This document shows, piece by piece, positions 16,110 to 24,008 of a stretch of 56,514 nucleotides of DNA. Each line of letters opens with the position of its first letter. The stretch's first letter is position 1. Position numbers and translations under genes: made by a program. The stretch comes from an uncultured Lachnospiraceae bacterium. Lineage in GTDB: Bacteria; Bacillota; Clostridia; Lachnospirales; Lachnospiraceae. Below the pieces are notes generated by a model. It ran no database searches. It saw nothing but the letters and a program-made list of their open reading frames with translations, and had not been told where the DNA came from. Location of the stretch: contig URDN01000012.1 in NCBI GenBank assembly GCA_900546495.1, positions 1 to 56,514 of the forward strand, given 5' to 3'.

Positions 16110-16430
16110 CTATTCAGTTGTTGGTCTGTTATCTAACTGCTTCATGACAGATTTGGCAAAGCCCGGCTGCAGGATTGCTACCATAGAACGATACTCCTTG
16201 CCGATGCAATGACCAAGATCATCTTTACTTCCATAGATATACAGAGGGGTCTCATAAAAATCTGTCATATTTCTCATTTTCTTCTTTGTATTATCGGAAG
16301 CATCTTCTGCCACGATCACAACATGTGCCAAACCGCCTTTGACAGCTTTCTCCACCGCAAATTCTCCACTGGCAATGCATCCGGCTTTCTGTGCAAGCCC
16401 CAGACCTGATAAAATCCTGTTATTCTGCAA
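16110..16430 (-). CDS. ylxQ: L7Ae/L30e-family RNA-binding protein (YlxQ type)
   Basis: Small L7Ae-fold protein of 106 residues, expected to bind kink-turn-like RNA; its exact role next to infB is not established. The fold is recognisable from LSGLGLAQKAGCIASGEFAVEKAVKGGLAHVVIVAEDASDNTKKKM and the following VAILQPGFAKSV. Translation appears to start at a TTG (16430) ten bases after GGAG, and the start overlaps the ylxR stop by 11 bases. It lies between ylxR and infB, as in Bacillus and other Firmicutes. Confidence 0.88.
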   Translation of the reverse strand: MQNNRILSGLGLAQKAGCIASGEFAVEKAVKGGLAHVVIVAEDASDNTKKKMRNMTDFYETPLYIYGSKDDLGHCIGKEYRSMVAILQPGFAKSVMKQLDNRPTTE

Positions 16431-16689
16431 TCGTTTTCATCTCCTCTGTCAATTCCGCAATAATTTCTTTTGGTATACTCATTTTGAATGAACGTTCCAA
16501 TCCGTGATTCTGGACTGCCTGATTCAGACATTCCATCTTTTTGCACAAATATGCTCCGCGGCCGTTTTTTCGACCTGCCGCATCAATACAGAATGTATTG
16601 TCCTGCATTTTCAAAACACGGATCATTTCTCTTTTTTCCCGCATTTCGTGGCATCCCACACACATGCGCATCGGACTTTTCTTATTCAT
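16420..16689 (-). CDS. ylxR: YlxR family RNA-binding protein (DUF448)
   Basis: 89-residue member of the YlxR/RnpM family, small nucleic-acid-binding proteins encoded with nusA and reported to modulate RNase P and transcription in some Firmicutes. The start MNKKSPMRMCVGCHEMREKREMIRV is set by the conserved R-x-C-x-x-C motif and by the 8-base overlap with the nusA stop; the frame extends upstream only within nusA. The GRGAYLCKK motif that follows is also typical. Confidence 0.9.
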   Translation of the reverse strand: MNKKSPMRMCVGCHEMREKREMIRVLKMQDNTFCIDAAGRKNGRGAYLCKKMECLNQAVQNHGLERSFKMSIPKEIIAELTEEMKTIAE

Positions 16690-17911
16690 TCTCTCCATCC
16701 TCATCATCGTTCTCCGGAATATTGATGAATCCATCATCAGAAGCATCCTCATCCGGATGATACTCCTCATTCAGATCTTCCAGATCGATGTCATTTAATT
16801 CTTCATCTTCATAATCTTCTTCATAATCCATGAAGTCACCGGCTTCTCTTGCCTGTGTCTCGCTCTTGATGTCGATCTTGAATCCGGTCAGGCGGGCTGC
16901 CAGACGCGCATTCTGACCTTCTTTACCGATTGCCAGGGAAAGCTGATAATCCGGAACAACAACTTTTGCCTTGTTCTCCTCCGCATCTGCGATAACAGAA
17001 ATAACTTTTGCCGGACTTAATGCATTCTCGATCAACATAGCCGGGTTCTCATTCCAGTTGATGATATCAATCTTCTCGCCGTTTAATTCTTCTACAATTG
17101 CATTGACACGGGCACCGTTCATACCAACGCACGCTCCTACCGGATCAACGTCCGGATCATTGGACCATACTGCCATCTTTGTACGGCTTCCTGCCTCACG
17201 TGCAATGCTCTTGATCTCAACGATTCCGTCACGGACTTCTGCAACCTCTGCCTCAAACAGACGTTTTACCAGTTCCGGATGTGTTCTGGATACAAGTACC
17301 TTTGGTCCTTTGGAAGTAGATTTTACATCGATCACATATACTTTGATACGCTCCGTCGGTTCAAATGTCTCACCCGGAATCATTTCATTTTCGCTGAGGA
17401 CAGCATCTACTTTACCAAGATCAATACTTACATTGTTTCCAATATAACGCTGAACGATACCGGTTACGATATCTTTGGACATTCCGTAATACTGATCAAA
17501 AATCACTTTGCGCTCTTCCTCACGGATTTTCTGCAAAATAACGTTTTTTGCATTCTGTGTTGCAATACGTCCAAAATCTTTGGACTGAATCTCCTCATGG
17601 ATTACATCACCAAGACCATGACCGCCGCCGATCATCATTGCCTCTGCAAAACTGATTTCTGTCAGCGGATCTGCCACTTCCTGTACGACTGTTTTCTCAG
17701 CGTATACATGAAACTCACAAGTCTCCGGGTCGATGGTAACTTTGATGTTGTCAGCTTTTCCAAAATGGTTTTTACATGCTGTCAGCAATGAATTTTCAAT
17801 TGCTTCCAGTAATGTATCCTTGCTGATATTTTTTTCTTTTTCTAAAATTGTCAATGCTTCCAGTAATTCTCTGCTCTCAGCATTCTTTTTGCTCTTGCTG
17901 CTTTTTGCCAT
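16682..17911 (-). CDS. nusA: Transcription termination/antitermination factor NusA
   Basis: RNA polymerase-associated factor that modulates pausing, termination and antitermination. The 409-residue product has the N-terminal RNAP-binding domain (ELLEALTILEKEKNISKDTLLEAIE), an S1 domain (DIVTGIVQRYIGNNVSIDLGKVDAVLSENEMIPGE), KH1 (VGACVGMNGARVNAIVEELNGEKIDI) and KH2 (LAIGKEGQNARLAARLTGFKIDI). The acidic tail (EDYEDEELNDIDLEDLNEEYHPDEDASDD) replaces the C-terminal repeats of proteobacterial NusA, as usual in Firmicutes. It lies between rimP and ylxR. Confidence 0.97.
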   Translation of the reverse strand: MAKSSKSKKNAESRELLEALTILEKEKNISKDTLLEAIENSLLTACKNHFGKADNIKVTIDPETCEFHVYAEKTVVQEVADPLTEISFAEAMMIGGGHGLGDVIHEEIQSKDFGRIATQNAKNVILQKIREEERKVIFDQYYGMSKDIVTGIVQRYIGNNVSIDLGKVDAVLSENEMIPGETFEPTERIKVYVIDVKSTSKGPKVLVSRTHPELVKRLFEAEVAEVRDGIVEIKSIAREAGSRTKMAVWSNDPDVDPVGACVGMNGARVNAIVEELNGEKIDIINWNENPAMLIENALSPAKVISVIADAEENKAKVVVPDYQLSLAIGKEGQNARLAARLTGFKIDIKSETQAREAGDFMDYEEDYEDEELNDIDLEDLNEEYHPDEDASDDGFINIPENDDEDGENE

Positions 17912-17932
17912 TTTTTCCTTTTTCCTCCTGTT

Positions 17933-18400
17933 CTAAAAATCAAATGCCAGTCTGATCAGTGCGATCTCATTTTTCTGAAATGTAAGTGCTTCGCCTTCCT
18001 CCGGCTGAATGGTTACGGTATCTTCTGTATATCCGGTCAGAATTCCGTAAAACTCTTTCTGACGGTTAATTGCACGATAAGTACGGATCTCCAGTTCCTT
18101 GCCCATACTTCTCACATAATCTTTTTCTTTCTTCAGTGGTCTGCCAAGTCCCGGGGAACTTACCTCAAAGACATAAGAATCTGCAATAAAATCTTCTTCA
18201 TCCAGCAGATCATTCATTCTGCGGGCAACCGCCTCACAGTCATTGACTGTAATGCCGCCTTCTTTATCGATGTAGGCACGCAAATACCAGGTGCTTCCTT
18301 CTTTTACATATTCCACATCTACCAGTTCAAAATTCATTTCTTCCATAATTGGAAGTAATAAGGCTTCTGTACGTGCTTCGTAATCTTCGCGTTTTGACAT
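17933..18400 (-). CDS. rimP: Ribosome maturation factor RimP
   Basis: Assists early 30S assembly, notably binding of S12. The product of about 155 residues has the N-terminal alpha/beta domain (LLPIMEEMNFELVDVEYVKEGSTWYLRAYID), CEAVARRMNDLLDEEDFIADSYVFEVSSPGLGRPLKKEKDY, and a C-terminal Sm-like domain (EFYGILTGYTEDTVTIQPEEGE). The ATG at 18400, eight bases after AGAAGG, is preferred to the GTG at 18409. It is the first gene of the nusA-infB operon; the hairpin at 18440-18465 lies in its leader. Confidence 0.94.
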   Translation of the reverse strand: MSKREDYEARTEALLLPIMEEMNFELVDVEYVKEGSTWYLRAYIDKEGGITVNDCEAVARRMNDLLDEEDFIADSYVFEVSSPGLGRPLKKEKDYVRSMGKELEIRTYRAINRQKEFYGILTGYTEDTVTIQPEEGEALTFQKNEIALIRLAFDF

Positions 18401-18439
18401 CTTTGTCACCTTCTTTCTCAGATTTCACCATACAACAAC

Positions 18440-18465
18440 TAAGAGTGGACTCGCGCCCACTCTTA
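18440..18465 (-). terminator. Hairpin between the fur-like gene and rimP
   Basis: TAAGAGTGG and CCACTCTTA pair around an eight-base GC-rich loop. On the minus strand it is followed by GTTGTTGTATGG, only moderately U-rich. It may end the fur-like transcript, or act as a leader structure for the rimP operon, which begins 40 bases downstream. Confidence 0.5.
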
Positions 18466-18527
18466 CAACATACTACATATTCTTAATTAATAATTTATCA
18501 CACTATTTACAAAGATGCAAGTTTTTT

Positions 18528-18971
18528 TTACACCAGACCTGCTTTTACGGTCCGTACATTCTGTCGGTCAATGTATCCACATGCCCGCAATCCCCGTTCG
18601 ATCACGCGCATCCACTCCGGTTCTGTCAGCACCCGTACAGAACTGTCATCCAGTTCAATCACATGTTCTTCCTGCTTCGTACCACTTTCACAGTTCACCT
18701 CATACAGATTCACCCGGCTGATGGCACCGATCTGTTCTAACAGGTTCACCATACGATATACAGTAGCCGTTCCGATCTTTGGATCCAATTTGGATGCCTT
18801 ATAATAAATCTCTTTGCAGCTGGTACAGTTCCCACTCAGAATTACATCCAGTAAAATCATGCGCTGCTTTGTGATGCGACAGCCATTTTCTTTTAACTTA
18901 TCGACAATCCGATCTTTCTGCATTTGGGTTTTATAATAATTATCTGTCTTTTCTAACTCTGTTGCCTGCAT
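18528..18971 (-). CDS. Fur-family transcriptional regulator with degenerate metal sites
   Basis: 147-residue protein with a clear Fur/PerR winged-helix half: DKLKENGCRITKQRMILLDVIL, then GTATVYRMVNLLEQIGAISRVNLYEV, which includes the TVYR recognition helix. The C-terminal half is poorly conserved: where Fur proteins carry HHHHLIC-type and CxxC motifs, this one has KQEEHVIELDDSSVRVL and no CxxC pair. It may thus be a Fur relative that no longer senses metal in the usual way. The start at 18971 is supported by AAAGGA eight bases upstream and by the consensus promoter at 19000-19028. It is a separate transcript upstream of rimP. Confidence 0.8.
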   Translation of the reverse strand: MQATELEKTDNYYKTQMQKDRIVDKLKENGCRITKQRMILLDVILSGNCTSCKEIYYKASKLDPKIGTATVYRMVNLLEQIGAISRVNLYEVNCESGTKQEEHVIELDDSSVRVLTEPEWMRVIERGLRACGYIDRQNVRTVKAGLV

Positions 18972-18999
18972 ACTAGATTTCCTTTCTCTATCTTTTTTT

Positions 19000-19028
19000 A
19001 GTATAAAGCAACGTCTGTTAGGTGTCAA
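19000..19028 (-). promoter_or_regulatory. Sigma-A promoter of the fur-like gene
   Basis: On the minus strand TTGACA (19023-19028) and TATACT (19000-19005) are separated by 17 bases, a consensus-quality vegetative promoter. The expected transcription start near 18993 gives a leader of about 22 bases before the ATG at 18971. Confidence 0.75.
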
Positions 19029-19074
19029 TAATGTTTTTTATTTTTTACTTATTCAAGGTAATTATGGCTCACGC

Positions 19075-19126
19075 AAAAAGCTCTCCAAAATTGACACTGC
19101 TTTCCGTATCTGTTTTGAAGAGCTTT
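19075..19126 (-). terminator. Terminator after the amidase operon
   Basis: AAAGCTCTTCAAAA and TTTTGGAGAGCTTT pair on the minus strand, followed by a U tract (TTTTTGCG). It lies 60 bases downstream of the 71-residue protein gene and upstream of the fur-like promoter. Confidence 0.7.
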
Positions 19127-19185
19127 CTATTTTCTTTCTGTTTCTGAAAAGATGTGACAACATCCTTTTCTGATTCTTCTATCTT

Positions 19186-19401
19186 TTATGCGCCAAGCAG
19201 TGCACAGTAAAACTCTGCCGCACAGGAAAATGTCTCCTGCCGGATCGGTGCGATGATCTCCCGTACACTCAGGTACTGATCTGCATCCACTTTCACGGTT
19301 TCATCCCCGATCTGTTCCAGAATCTCCTGTTTGCTGACGGGATAGGAAATATCTGCCATCCGCTTGTGCAGTAAATGTAACATTCCTTTAAACTGTGCCA
19401 T
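19186..19401 (-). CDS. Small protein of 71 residues overlapping the amidase gene
   Basis: Not firmly recognised. The protein starts MAQFKGMLHLLHKRM and contains ISYPVSKQEILEQIGDETV followed by YLSVREIIAPI and FSCAAEFYCALLG; the D/S-YP-xSK-x-E-[IL] pattern and size vaguely recall DUF2795-type small proteins, which is only a suggestion. The ATG at 19401 is six bases after GAGGTG, and the gene starts 14 bases inside the 3' end of the amidase gene, so it is very likely translated with it. A terminator follows at 19075-19126. A role as a partner or regulator of the amidase is possible but unsupported by motif. Confidence 0.7.
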   Translation of the reverse strand: MAQFKGMLHLLHKRMADISYPVSKQEILEQIGDETVKVDADQYLSVREIIAPIRQETFSCAAEFYCALLGA

Positions 19402-20329
19402 CATTGTCACCTCGCTTATAAGCCGTGTAATCCGAAATATCCAGTCCACGTCCTGCATATGGATGACTGGACGCACCTCTGTGTGCATAGGAATACATTG
19501 GCGCGGAATGAACCGCCTGGCTGCGCATGGCATCGATGATGCCCGGATACAGATCCGCCTTGATCATAGACGGAACTCCGTTTGCACCCTCGCAGATCAC
19601 ATTTCCATCCGGCCCAAGGATCATGCTGCGTCCAAAGCAGGAAAAATTCTCATTTTCCGCGGTTCCGGAACAGTTGACTGCCACCACATACACCTGATTA
19701 AAATAGGCCCCGGATTTATTCGTAATCTCCCAGGCATTCTGCCACGGATCCATATAATGTGTTGGGCGAATGATTACATTTGCACCCTGTACTGCCGCCT
19801 CGCGCCACATTTCCGGATAATCGCCATCCGCACAGATAATAATGCCAAGTTTTGCACCTTTTGGTCCGTCACATACCGTACAACTGTGTCCCGGTATGGA
19901 ACCCTCAAAAGGAATCCACGGATTCATTTTATCATAACGGTGAATGATCTCGCCTTTGTCATTGATCACAATGGCGGTATTCGTATAATTGTTCTGTTCA
20001 TCCACGCGAAGCAGGAAATCAAACACACCATACACTTCCAGTTCCGCACATTTTTCCTGAAATTTTCTGATCTGTGGGCTATCCATGGTCAGCAAAGCAT
20101 TTTCCCACCCAAACTGTGGAAAGCCCTGAATACACGCTTCCGGCGCCACAAACAGATCAAATCCCGGAAAACCGCCGGACGCCCGATCCATAAAAGAAAG
20201 CAGCAATTCAGTATTTCGATCTACTTCTTCCATATTCATAGCGCCGATAGGTGCATATTGTGCACCTACTACAGTTAAGCATTCTGTCTCAATTTTCCCA
20301 TTGATTCCAAATACATTTCCTCTGTTCAT
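19388..20329 (-). CDS. Nitrilase-superfamily amidase, aliphatic amidase/formamidase-like
   Basis: Predicted to hydrolyse a short amide to an acid and ammonia in the cytosol. The Glu-Lys-Cys triad is visible: Glu in APEACIQGFPQFGW (about residue 84), Lys in RYDKMNPWIPFEGSIPG (about residue 134), Cys in IIICADGDYPEMWREAA (about residue 167). The segments around Lys and Cys resemble AmiE/AmiF more than carbamylases or omega-amidases. The length, 313 residues, is slightly short for AmiE. It is followed by the overlapping 71-residue protein gene and preceded by an NCS1 permease, suggesting use of an imported nitrogen compound. The true substrate is unknown. Confidence 0.8.
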   Translation of the reverse strand: MNRGNVFGINGKIETECLTVVGAQYAPIGAMNMEEVDRNTELLLSFMDRASGGFPGFDLFVAPEACIQGFPQFGWENALLTMDSPQIRKFQEKCAELEVYGVFDFLLRVDEQNNYTNTAIVINDKGEIIHRYDKMNPWIPFEGSIPGHSCTVCDGPKGAKLGIIICADGDYPEMWREAAVQGANVIIRPTHYMDPWQNAWEITNKSGAYFNQVYVVAVNCSGTAENENFSCFGRSMILGPDGNVICEGANGVPSMIKADLYPGIIDAMRSQAVHSAPMYSYAHRGASSHPYAGRGLDISDYTAYKRGDNDGTV

Positions 20330-20447
20330 ACTTTATACCCTCTGTCACTCTTCCCGTAATTGACTTTATGCTCGTACTAATATATTCACAGCAATAAATA
20401 TTAGCAATAGCACATCCATATAGAACGTTTATCCGACCATCCATTCT

Positions 20448-21689
20448 TTATTTTTCTTTGTCACAGATTTTGCTTCCGATAAAATAAATCACACATGCTA
20501 TAACGATAGAATTGATAGAACCGATACCAACCGGTACTTTCAGACCAATAATGGCACCTGCAACAACAGCAATGACCGCATACCATTTTACGGTTTTCAT
20601 ATTTGTTGTATCATTTTCCTGATAACGTCTCTGATGCATGAAGTAATCAGTGATTACCACACCACCAACCGGTGGAATCGCATATCCCATGAATGTCAGC
20701 CAGGAAGTAAAGTTATAGTATAACCATACAGAAGCTGCAATTCCGATGACACCACTGACTAATACCATTTTCTTTTTGGAGCATCCTGTAATATTGGAAA
20801 GTCCAAGTCCGCAGGAATATAATCCATTATCAGCTGTGGTCCAGATATTTAATCCAAGCACAATAATAGCCGGAAGTGCTAATCCCTGTGCAATCATAAT
20901 ATAGAAAATATCTGCCTGTCCTGTTACGGAGCCGCCAACTGCACCAAATACGAACATCAGGGAGTTTCCTATAAAAAAAGCGATAACGGTTGCAATAACT
21001 GCGATTTTTCTTGTTTTTGCAAAACGGGTATAGTTCGGGGTTGTTGTACCACCACTGACGAAAGAACCTACAACCAGTGTGATGGCTGTTGCCAGTGTGA
21101 TCGGATTCTGCGGTTCTGCCGCAAACAGACCACCAAGTCCGCCCATGGAAGATACACCAAGTCCCACGGAAATACATCCAAGGATTCCGACTGCCGGAAC
21201 GGCGATCCAGCTTACGATTTCCAGAGATTTAATACCAAAATAAGCTGAGGCTGTCATAAGACCACCAGACAGAATAACAAGAACTGCAACCGGAATACCA
21301 GTCAGCTCTGCAACAGGAATGGAAAACATTGCGATACCTACGCCAAACCATCCCATCTGTGTAAAGGTAATAATTGCGGAACAAAGCCAGGAACCTTTCT
21401 TTCCGAAAGCATGTCTCGCCATCAGATCCAGGGTAAGTCCTGTCTTGCATCCCATGTAGCCAAGGATTCCGGTATATGCACCAAGAATCGCATTACCGAT
21501 GAGCAAAGCCCATATAAATTTTGTCATGTTCAGGCCGATACCAAGCTGACCGCCCACACTCATGCTAGCGGAAAAAAAGGTAAAGCCCATCATGATCATA
21601 AACATTGGCAGAAAACCTTTTCTCACGCTGTCAGGTACTGCCTGCAGCTCGTAATCCTGCTGTTTCTCATTTGTCTGGTTATTTTCCAT
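20448..21689 (-). CDS. NCS1-family permease, cytosine permease (CodB)-like
   Basis: Membrane transporter of the nucleobase:cation symporter-1 family, 413 residues with about twelve hydrophobic helices. Recognisable features are PMFMIMMGFTFFSASMSVGGQLGIGL in TM1, RHAFGKKGSWLCSAI, GWFGVGIAMF, NYTRFAKTRK after TM6, and the C-terminal PPVGGVVITDYFMHQRR. NCS1 members carry cytosine, purines, hydantoins, allantoin or thiamine precursors; the link to an amidase suggests an amide-containing or ring-opened compound rather than plain cytosine. The gene has a consensus promoter (21787-21815) and a terminator-like hairpin in its short leader (21734-21776), which suggests attenuation. Confidence 0.83.
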   Translation of the reverse strand: MENNQTNEKQQDYELQAVPDSVRKGFLPMFMIMMGFTFFSASMSVGGQLGIGLNMTKFIWALLIGNAILGAYTGILGYMGCKTGLTLDLMARHAFGKKGSWLCSAIITFTQMGWFGVGIAMFSIPVAELTGIPVAVLVILSGGLMTASAYFGIKSLEIVSWIAVPAVGILGCISVGLGVSSMGGLGGLFAAEPQNPITLATAITLVVGSFVSGGTTTPNYTRFAKTRKIAVIATVIAFFIGNSLMFVFGAVGGSVTGQADIFYIMIAQGLALPAIIVLGLNIWTTADNGLYSCGLGLSNITGCSKKKMVLVSGVIGIAASVWLYYNFTSWLTFMGYAIPPVGGVVITDYFMHQRRYQENDTTNMKTVKWYAVIAVVAGAIIGLKVPVGIGSINSIVIACVIYFIGSKICDKEK

Positions 21690-21733
21690 AACATCCTCCT
21701 GCTCTTTTTCTCTCTACTATTTTTTCTCGCAAA

Positions 21734-21776
21734 AAAGGTGCCTGAGTACCTTACTCAAAAATACTCTGGCACCTTT
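21734..21776 (-). terminator. Intrinsic terminator inside the permease leader (candidate attenuator)
   Basis: AAAGGTGCC pairs with GGCACCTTT, extended past a T/T mismatch by GAGTA/TACTC, and followed on the minus strand by TTTTTTG. It lies between the permease promoter (21787-21815) and its ribosome-binding site (AGGAGG, about 21698), so every transcript from that promoter must pass it. The internal GAGTAAGGTACTC offers an alternative hairpin. It could also serve as the AGCS symporter terminator, since that gene ends about 100 bases upstream. Confidence 0.6.
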
Positions 21777-21786
21777 GCCGCTCTAA

Positions 21787-21815
21787 AATATAGCATGTCA
21801 GTTATACTATGTCAA
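21787..21815 (-). promoter_or_regulatory. Sigma-A promoter of the permease-amidase operon
   Basis: TTGACA (21810-21815) and TATATT (21787-21792) on the minus strand, with exactly 17 bases between. The predicted start falls just before the leader hairpin at 21734-21776. Confidence 0.72.
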
Positions 21816-21873
21816 GAAAATATCAATCTTCCATACATTCTTTTTTTCTAACACTATATATTAAGGAAACTAT

Positions 21874-23265
21874 CTACTTATGCTGTCTTGCAAAATAGTC
21901 TTTTACAAGTTTTACCACAGTTCCTGACAACAGGAACAACGCGATCAGGTTCGGAATTGCCATCAGACCGTTAAATGTCTCTGCGATACTCCAGAGCATG
22001 CCAAGATCCATGGTTGCACCGACAATTGCCACCAGCGCATATACGACCATAAACGGTTTGACCCATTTTTCAGAAGACAAATACTCCATGCAGCGTGCGC
22101 CGTACAATCCCCACCCAATGATAGTAGAAAATGCAAAGCAACAAAGTGCCACTGCCGTGAAAATGGAGATCCAGTTACCGTATGTAGCTGTAAATCCGGA
22201 AATTGTCAGCTCTGCACCTGCATCTGCGCCATATCCAACCGAAATGCCGCTGCACAGGATAACCATAGCTGTCAACGTACAGATCAGAATGGTATCAGTA
22301 AATACTTCAAAAATACCGAACATACCCTGTTTTACCGGTTCTCCGGTATCTGCACATGCATGCGCAATAGAACCGGTACCAAGACCTGCCTCATTGGAAA
22401 AAATGCCACGGGCAACACCTTTTTTCATACTCAGGAAAAAGCTTCCTACGATACCACCGGTCACGGAAGCCGGATGGAATGCACCGTCAATAATAGAATG
22501 AAATACTTCCGGTACACGATCAATATTCAAGATAATAACGCCAAACGCAAGCACAATATATAATAATGCCATAAACGGAATCAGACGCTCTGTGACACGG
22601 CCGATACGTTTTACACCGCCAAGCAGAATCATTGCAACCAAAATAGCAACAATGATTCCGATTACCAGATTTGTAACCTTTGTAGCAGACTCTGGGATAA
22701 CATTGAAATTCAATAACGCAGAATCAATAGCAGTAGTGATTGTATTTACCTGTGTCGCATTACCAGTTCCGAATACGGTCAGCACACCAAACAGCGCAAA
22801 CAAAAACGCAAGCCAGTGCCAGTGTTTTTTCAATCCATTCTTAATATAATACATTGGACCGCCAACCCAGTCTCCCACAGTATTTTTCTCACGGAAATGT
22901 ACTGCAAGGGTTACCTCGGAAAATTTCGTACACATACCAAGCAGGGCGGAAATCCACATCCAGAATACTGCTCCCGGACCACCGATGGCAATCGCTCCGG
23001 CAACACCGGCAATATTTCCGGTTCCGACAGTTCCGGCAAGTGCCGTACAGACTGCCTGAAATGGAGTCATGGCCCCATCGGAAGCATCCTTTTTATCAAA
23101 AATTTTTCCAATGGTCTGTTTCATTGCATATGGAAATTTGCGAATCTGTATGAATTTTGTCCGCACACTGAGCAGAAGACCCACTCCGATAATGCAGATC
23201 ATAGCAGGGACACCCCAAATGAAATTATTCACCACAGAGTTCACCGATTTGATGATTTCTAACAT
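21874..23265 (-). CDS. Alanine/glycine:cation symporter (AGCS family)
   Basis: Sodium-coupled uptake of alanine or glycine across the inner membrane. The 463-residue protein has eleven or so hydrophobic helices and family motifs: TALAGTVGTGNIAGVAGAIAIGGPGAVFWMW (about residue 70-100), the GPMYYI segment, and SNEAGLGTGSIAHACADTGEPVKQG near residue 285. Its leader contains a small hairpin (TCTGTCT/AGACAGA near 23297-23316) and a possible TGTACA-17-TATACT promoter. It is upstream of the permease-amidase operon but has its own promoter region. Confidence 0.94.
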   Translation of the reverse strand: MLEIIKSVNSVVNNFIWGVPAMICIIGVGLLLSVRTKFIQIRKFPYAMKQTIGKIFDKKDASDGAMTPFQAVCTALAGTVGTGNIAGVAGAIAIGGPGAVFWMWISALLGMCTKFSEVTLAVHFREKNTVGDWVGGPMYYIKNGLKKHWHWLAFLFALFGVLTVFGTGNATQVNTITTAIDSALLNFNVIPESATKVTNLVIGIIVAILVAMILLGGVKRIGRVTERLIPFMALLYIVLAFGVIILNIDRVPEVFHSIIDGAFHPASVTGGIVGSFFLSMKKGVARGIFSNEAGLGTGSIAHACADTGEPVKQGMFGIFEVFTDTILICTLTAMVILCSGISVGYGADAGAELTISGFTATYGNWISIFTAVALCCFAFSTIIGWGLYGARCMEYLSSEKWVKPFMVVYALVAIVGATMDLGMLWSIAETFNGLMAIPNLIALFLLSGTVVKLVKDYFARQHK

Positions 23266-23415
23266 TTTTTCAACCTCTCAACTTATTTATATTCTGTCTT
23301 TCTTCAGACAGACTTTAAAAGTATAACACACATTTTTTATAATGTACAGATTTTAATACAAAAGAGAACTGTATACAATGTGTTTTTTATGTACTTGTAA
23401 TTTGCTTCTATGAAA

Positions 23416-23480
23416 GAAAATGATTCCATTTTGTCTCCGCGGCTAACAATCGCCTGCGAAGAAAAAATGGAATCATTTTC
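23416..23480. repeat. 17-base perfect inverted repeat in the AGCS upstream region
   Basis: GAAAATGATTCCATTTT (23416-23432) is exactly complementary to 23464-23480, enclosing 31 bases containing short GC-rich complementary pieces. It lies in the 326-base non-coding stretch 23266-23591, which otherwise holds only the hairpin at 23527-23564 and the AGCS promoter region. There is no U tract on either side, so it is not a simple terminator; function unknown. Confidence 0.6.
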
Positions 23481-23526
23481 TAATTTACACAGTGGTATAA
23501 CATGCTGATATAAACATTTATAATGT

Positions 23527-23564
23527 AAAAAGAAGTATCGTATTGCCGTTCGATACTTCTTTTT
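23527..23564. terminator. Bidirectional intrinsic terminator downstream of the phosphofructokinase remnant
   Basis: A perfect 14-base stem (AAAAAGAAGTATCG with CGATACTTCTTTTT) around a ten-base loop, with T runs on both strands. It lies 28 bases after the stop of the remnant pfk frame and was presumably that gene's terminator. Confidence 0.75.
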
Positions 23565-23591
23565 ACGAAAGGGTTATATTATATCAATGAG

Positions 23592-24008
23592 TTATCTGAA
23601 TTTCAGTTTAAAATGTACTATTTTGATCTGTTTGATCAGATCTACCGCATAAGCTCCCATCATACTTCCATAGACACGGTCTTTTGCTGTCGGATTGCCT
23701 CCGCGTTGAATAAAGGCAAGCACGTTTGCACGAGTATGTACATGTAATTCCCGTTCGATGATCTCTGCCATCGGCTCTGCTTTTCCTGCGCCCTCTGCCA
23801 GCACGATCGTCCCGGAAGTAAAATGATATTTTCGTAAATGGGCAACGATCTGTTCTGCCGTTGTATTGCTGTCTGCGAAAATAGCTCTTGCCGATCCTGC
23901 AATGCCGCTCCACAGAGCAATAAATCCGGCACGCCGTCCCATTACTTCTATGACACTGAAACAGGAATGTACATCATGGAACTCATCCGTCTGGATTTTG
24001 ATTTCCAT
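23592..24008 (-). pseudogene. 6-phosphofructokinase remnant (C-terminal half)
   Basis: About 138 codons that match only the C-terminal half of an ATP/PPi-dependent phosphofructokinase: VIEVMGRRAGFIALWSGIAGSA, then GTIVLAEGAGKAEPMAEIIER, and FIQRGGNPTAKDRVYGSMMGAYAVDL. The N-terminal half, with the nucleotide-binding GGDGS region and the catalytic Asp, is absent. Upstream the similarity stops abruptly and plus-strand sequence of an unrelated FCD-domain regulator begins. The tail (IKIVHFKLKFR) also looks degenerate. A promoterless, truncated product is unlikely to be active. Confidence 0.75.
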
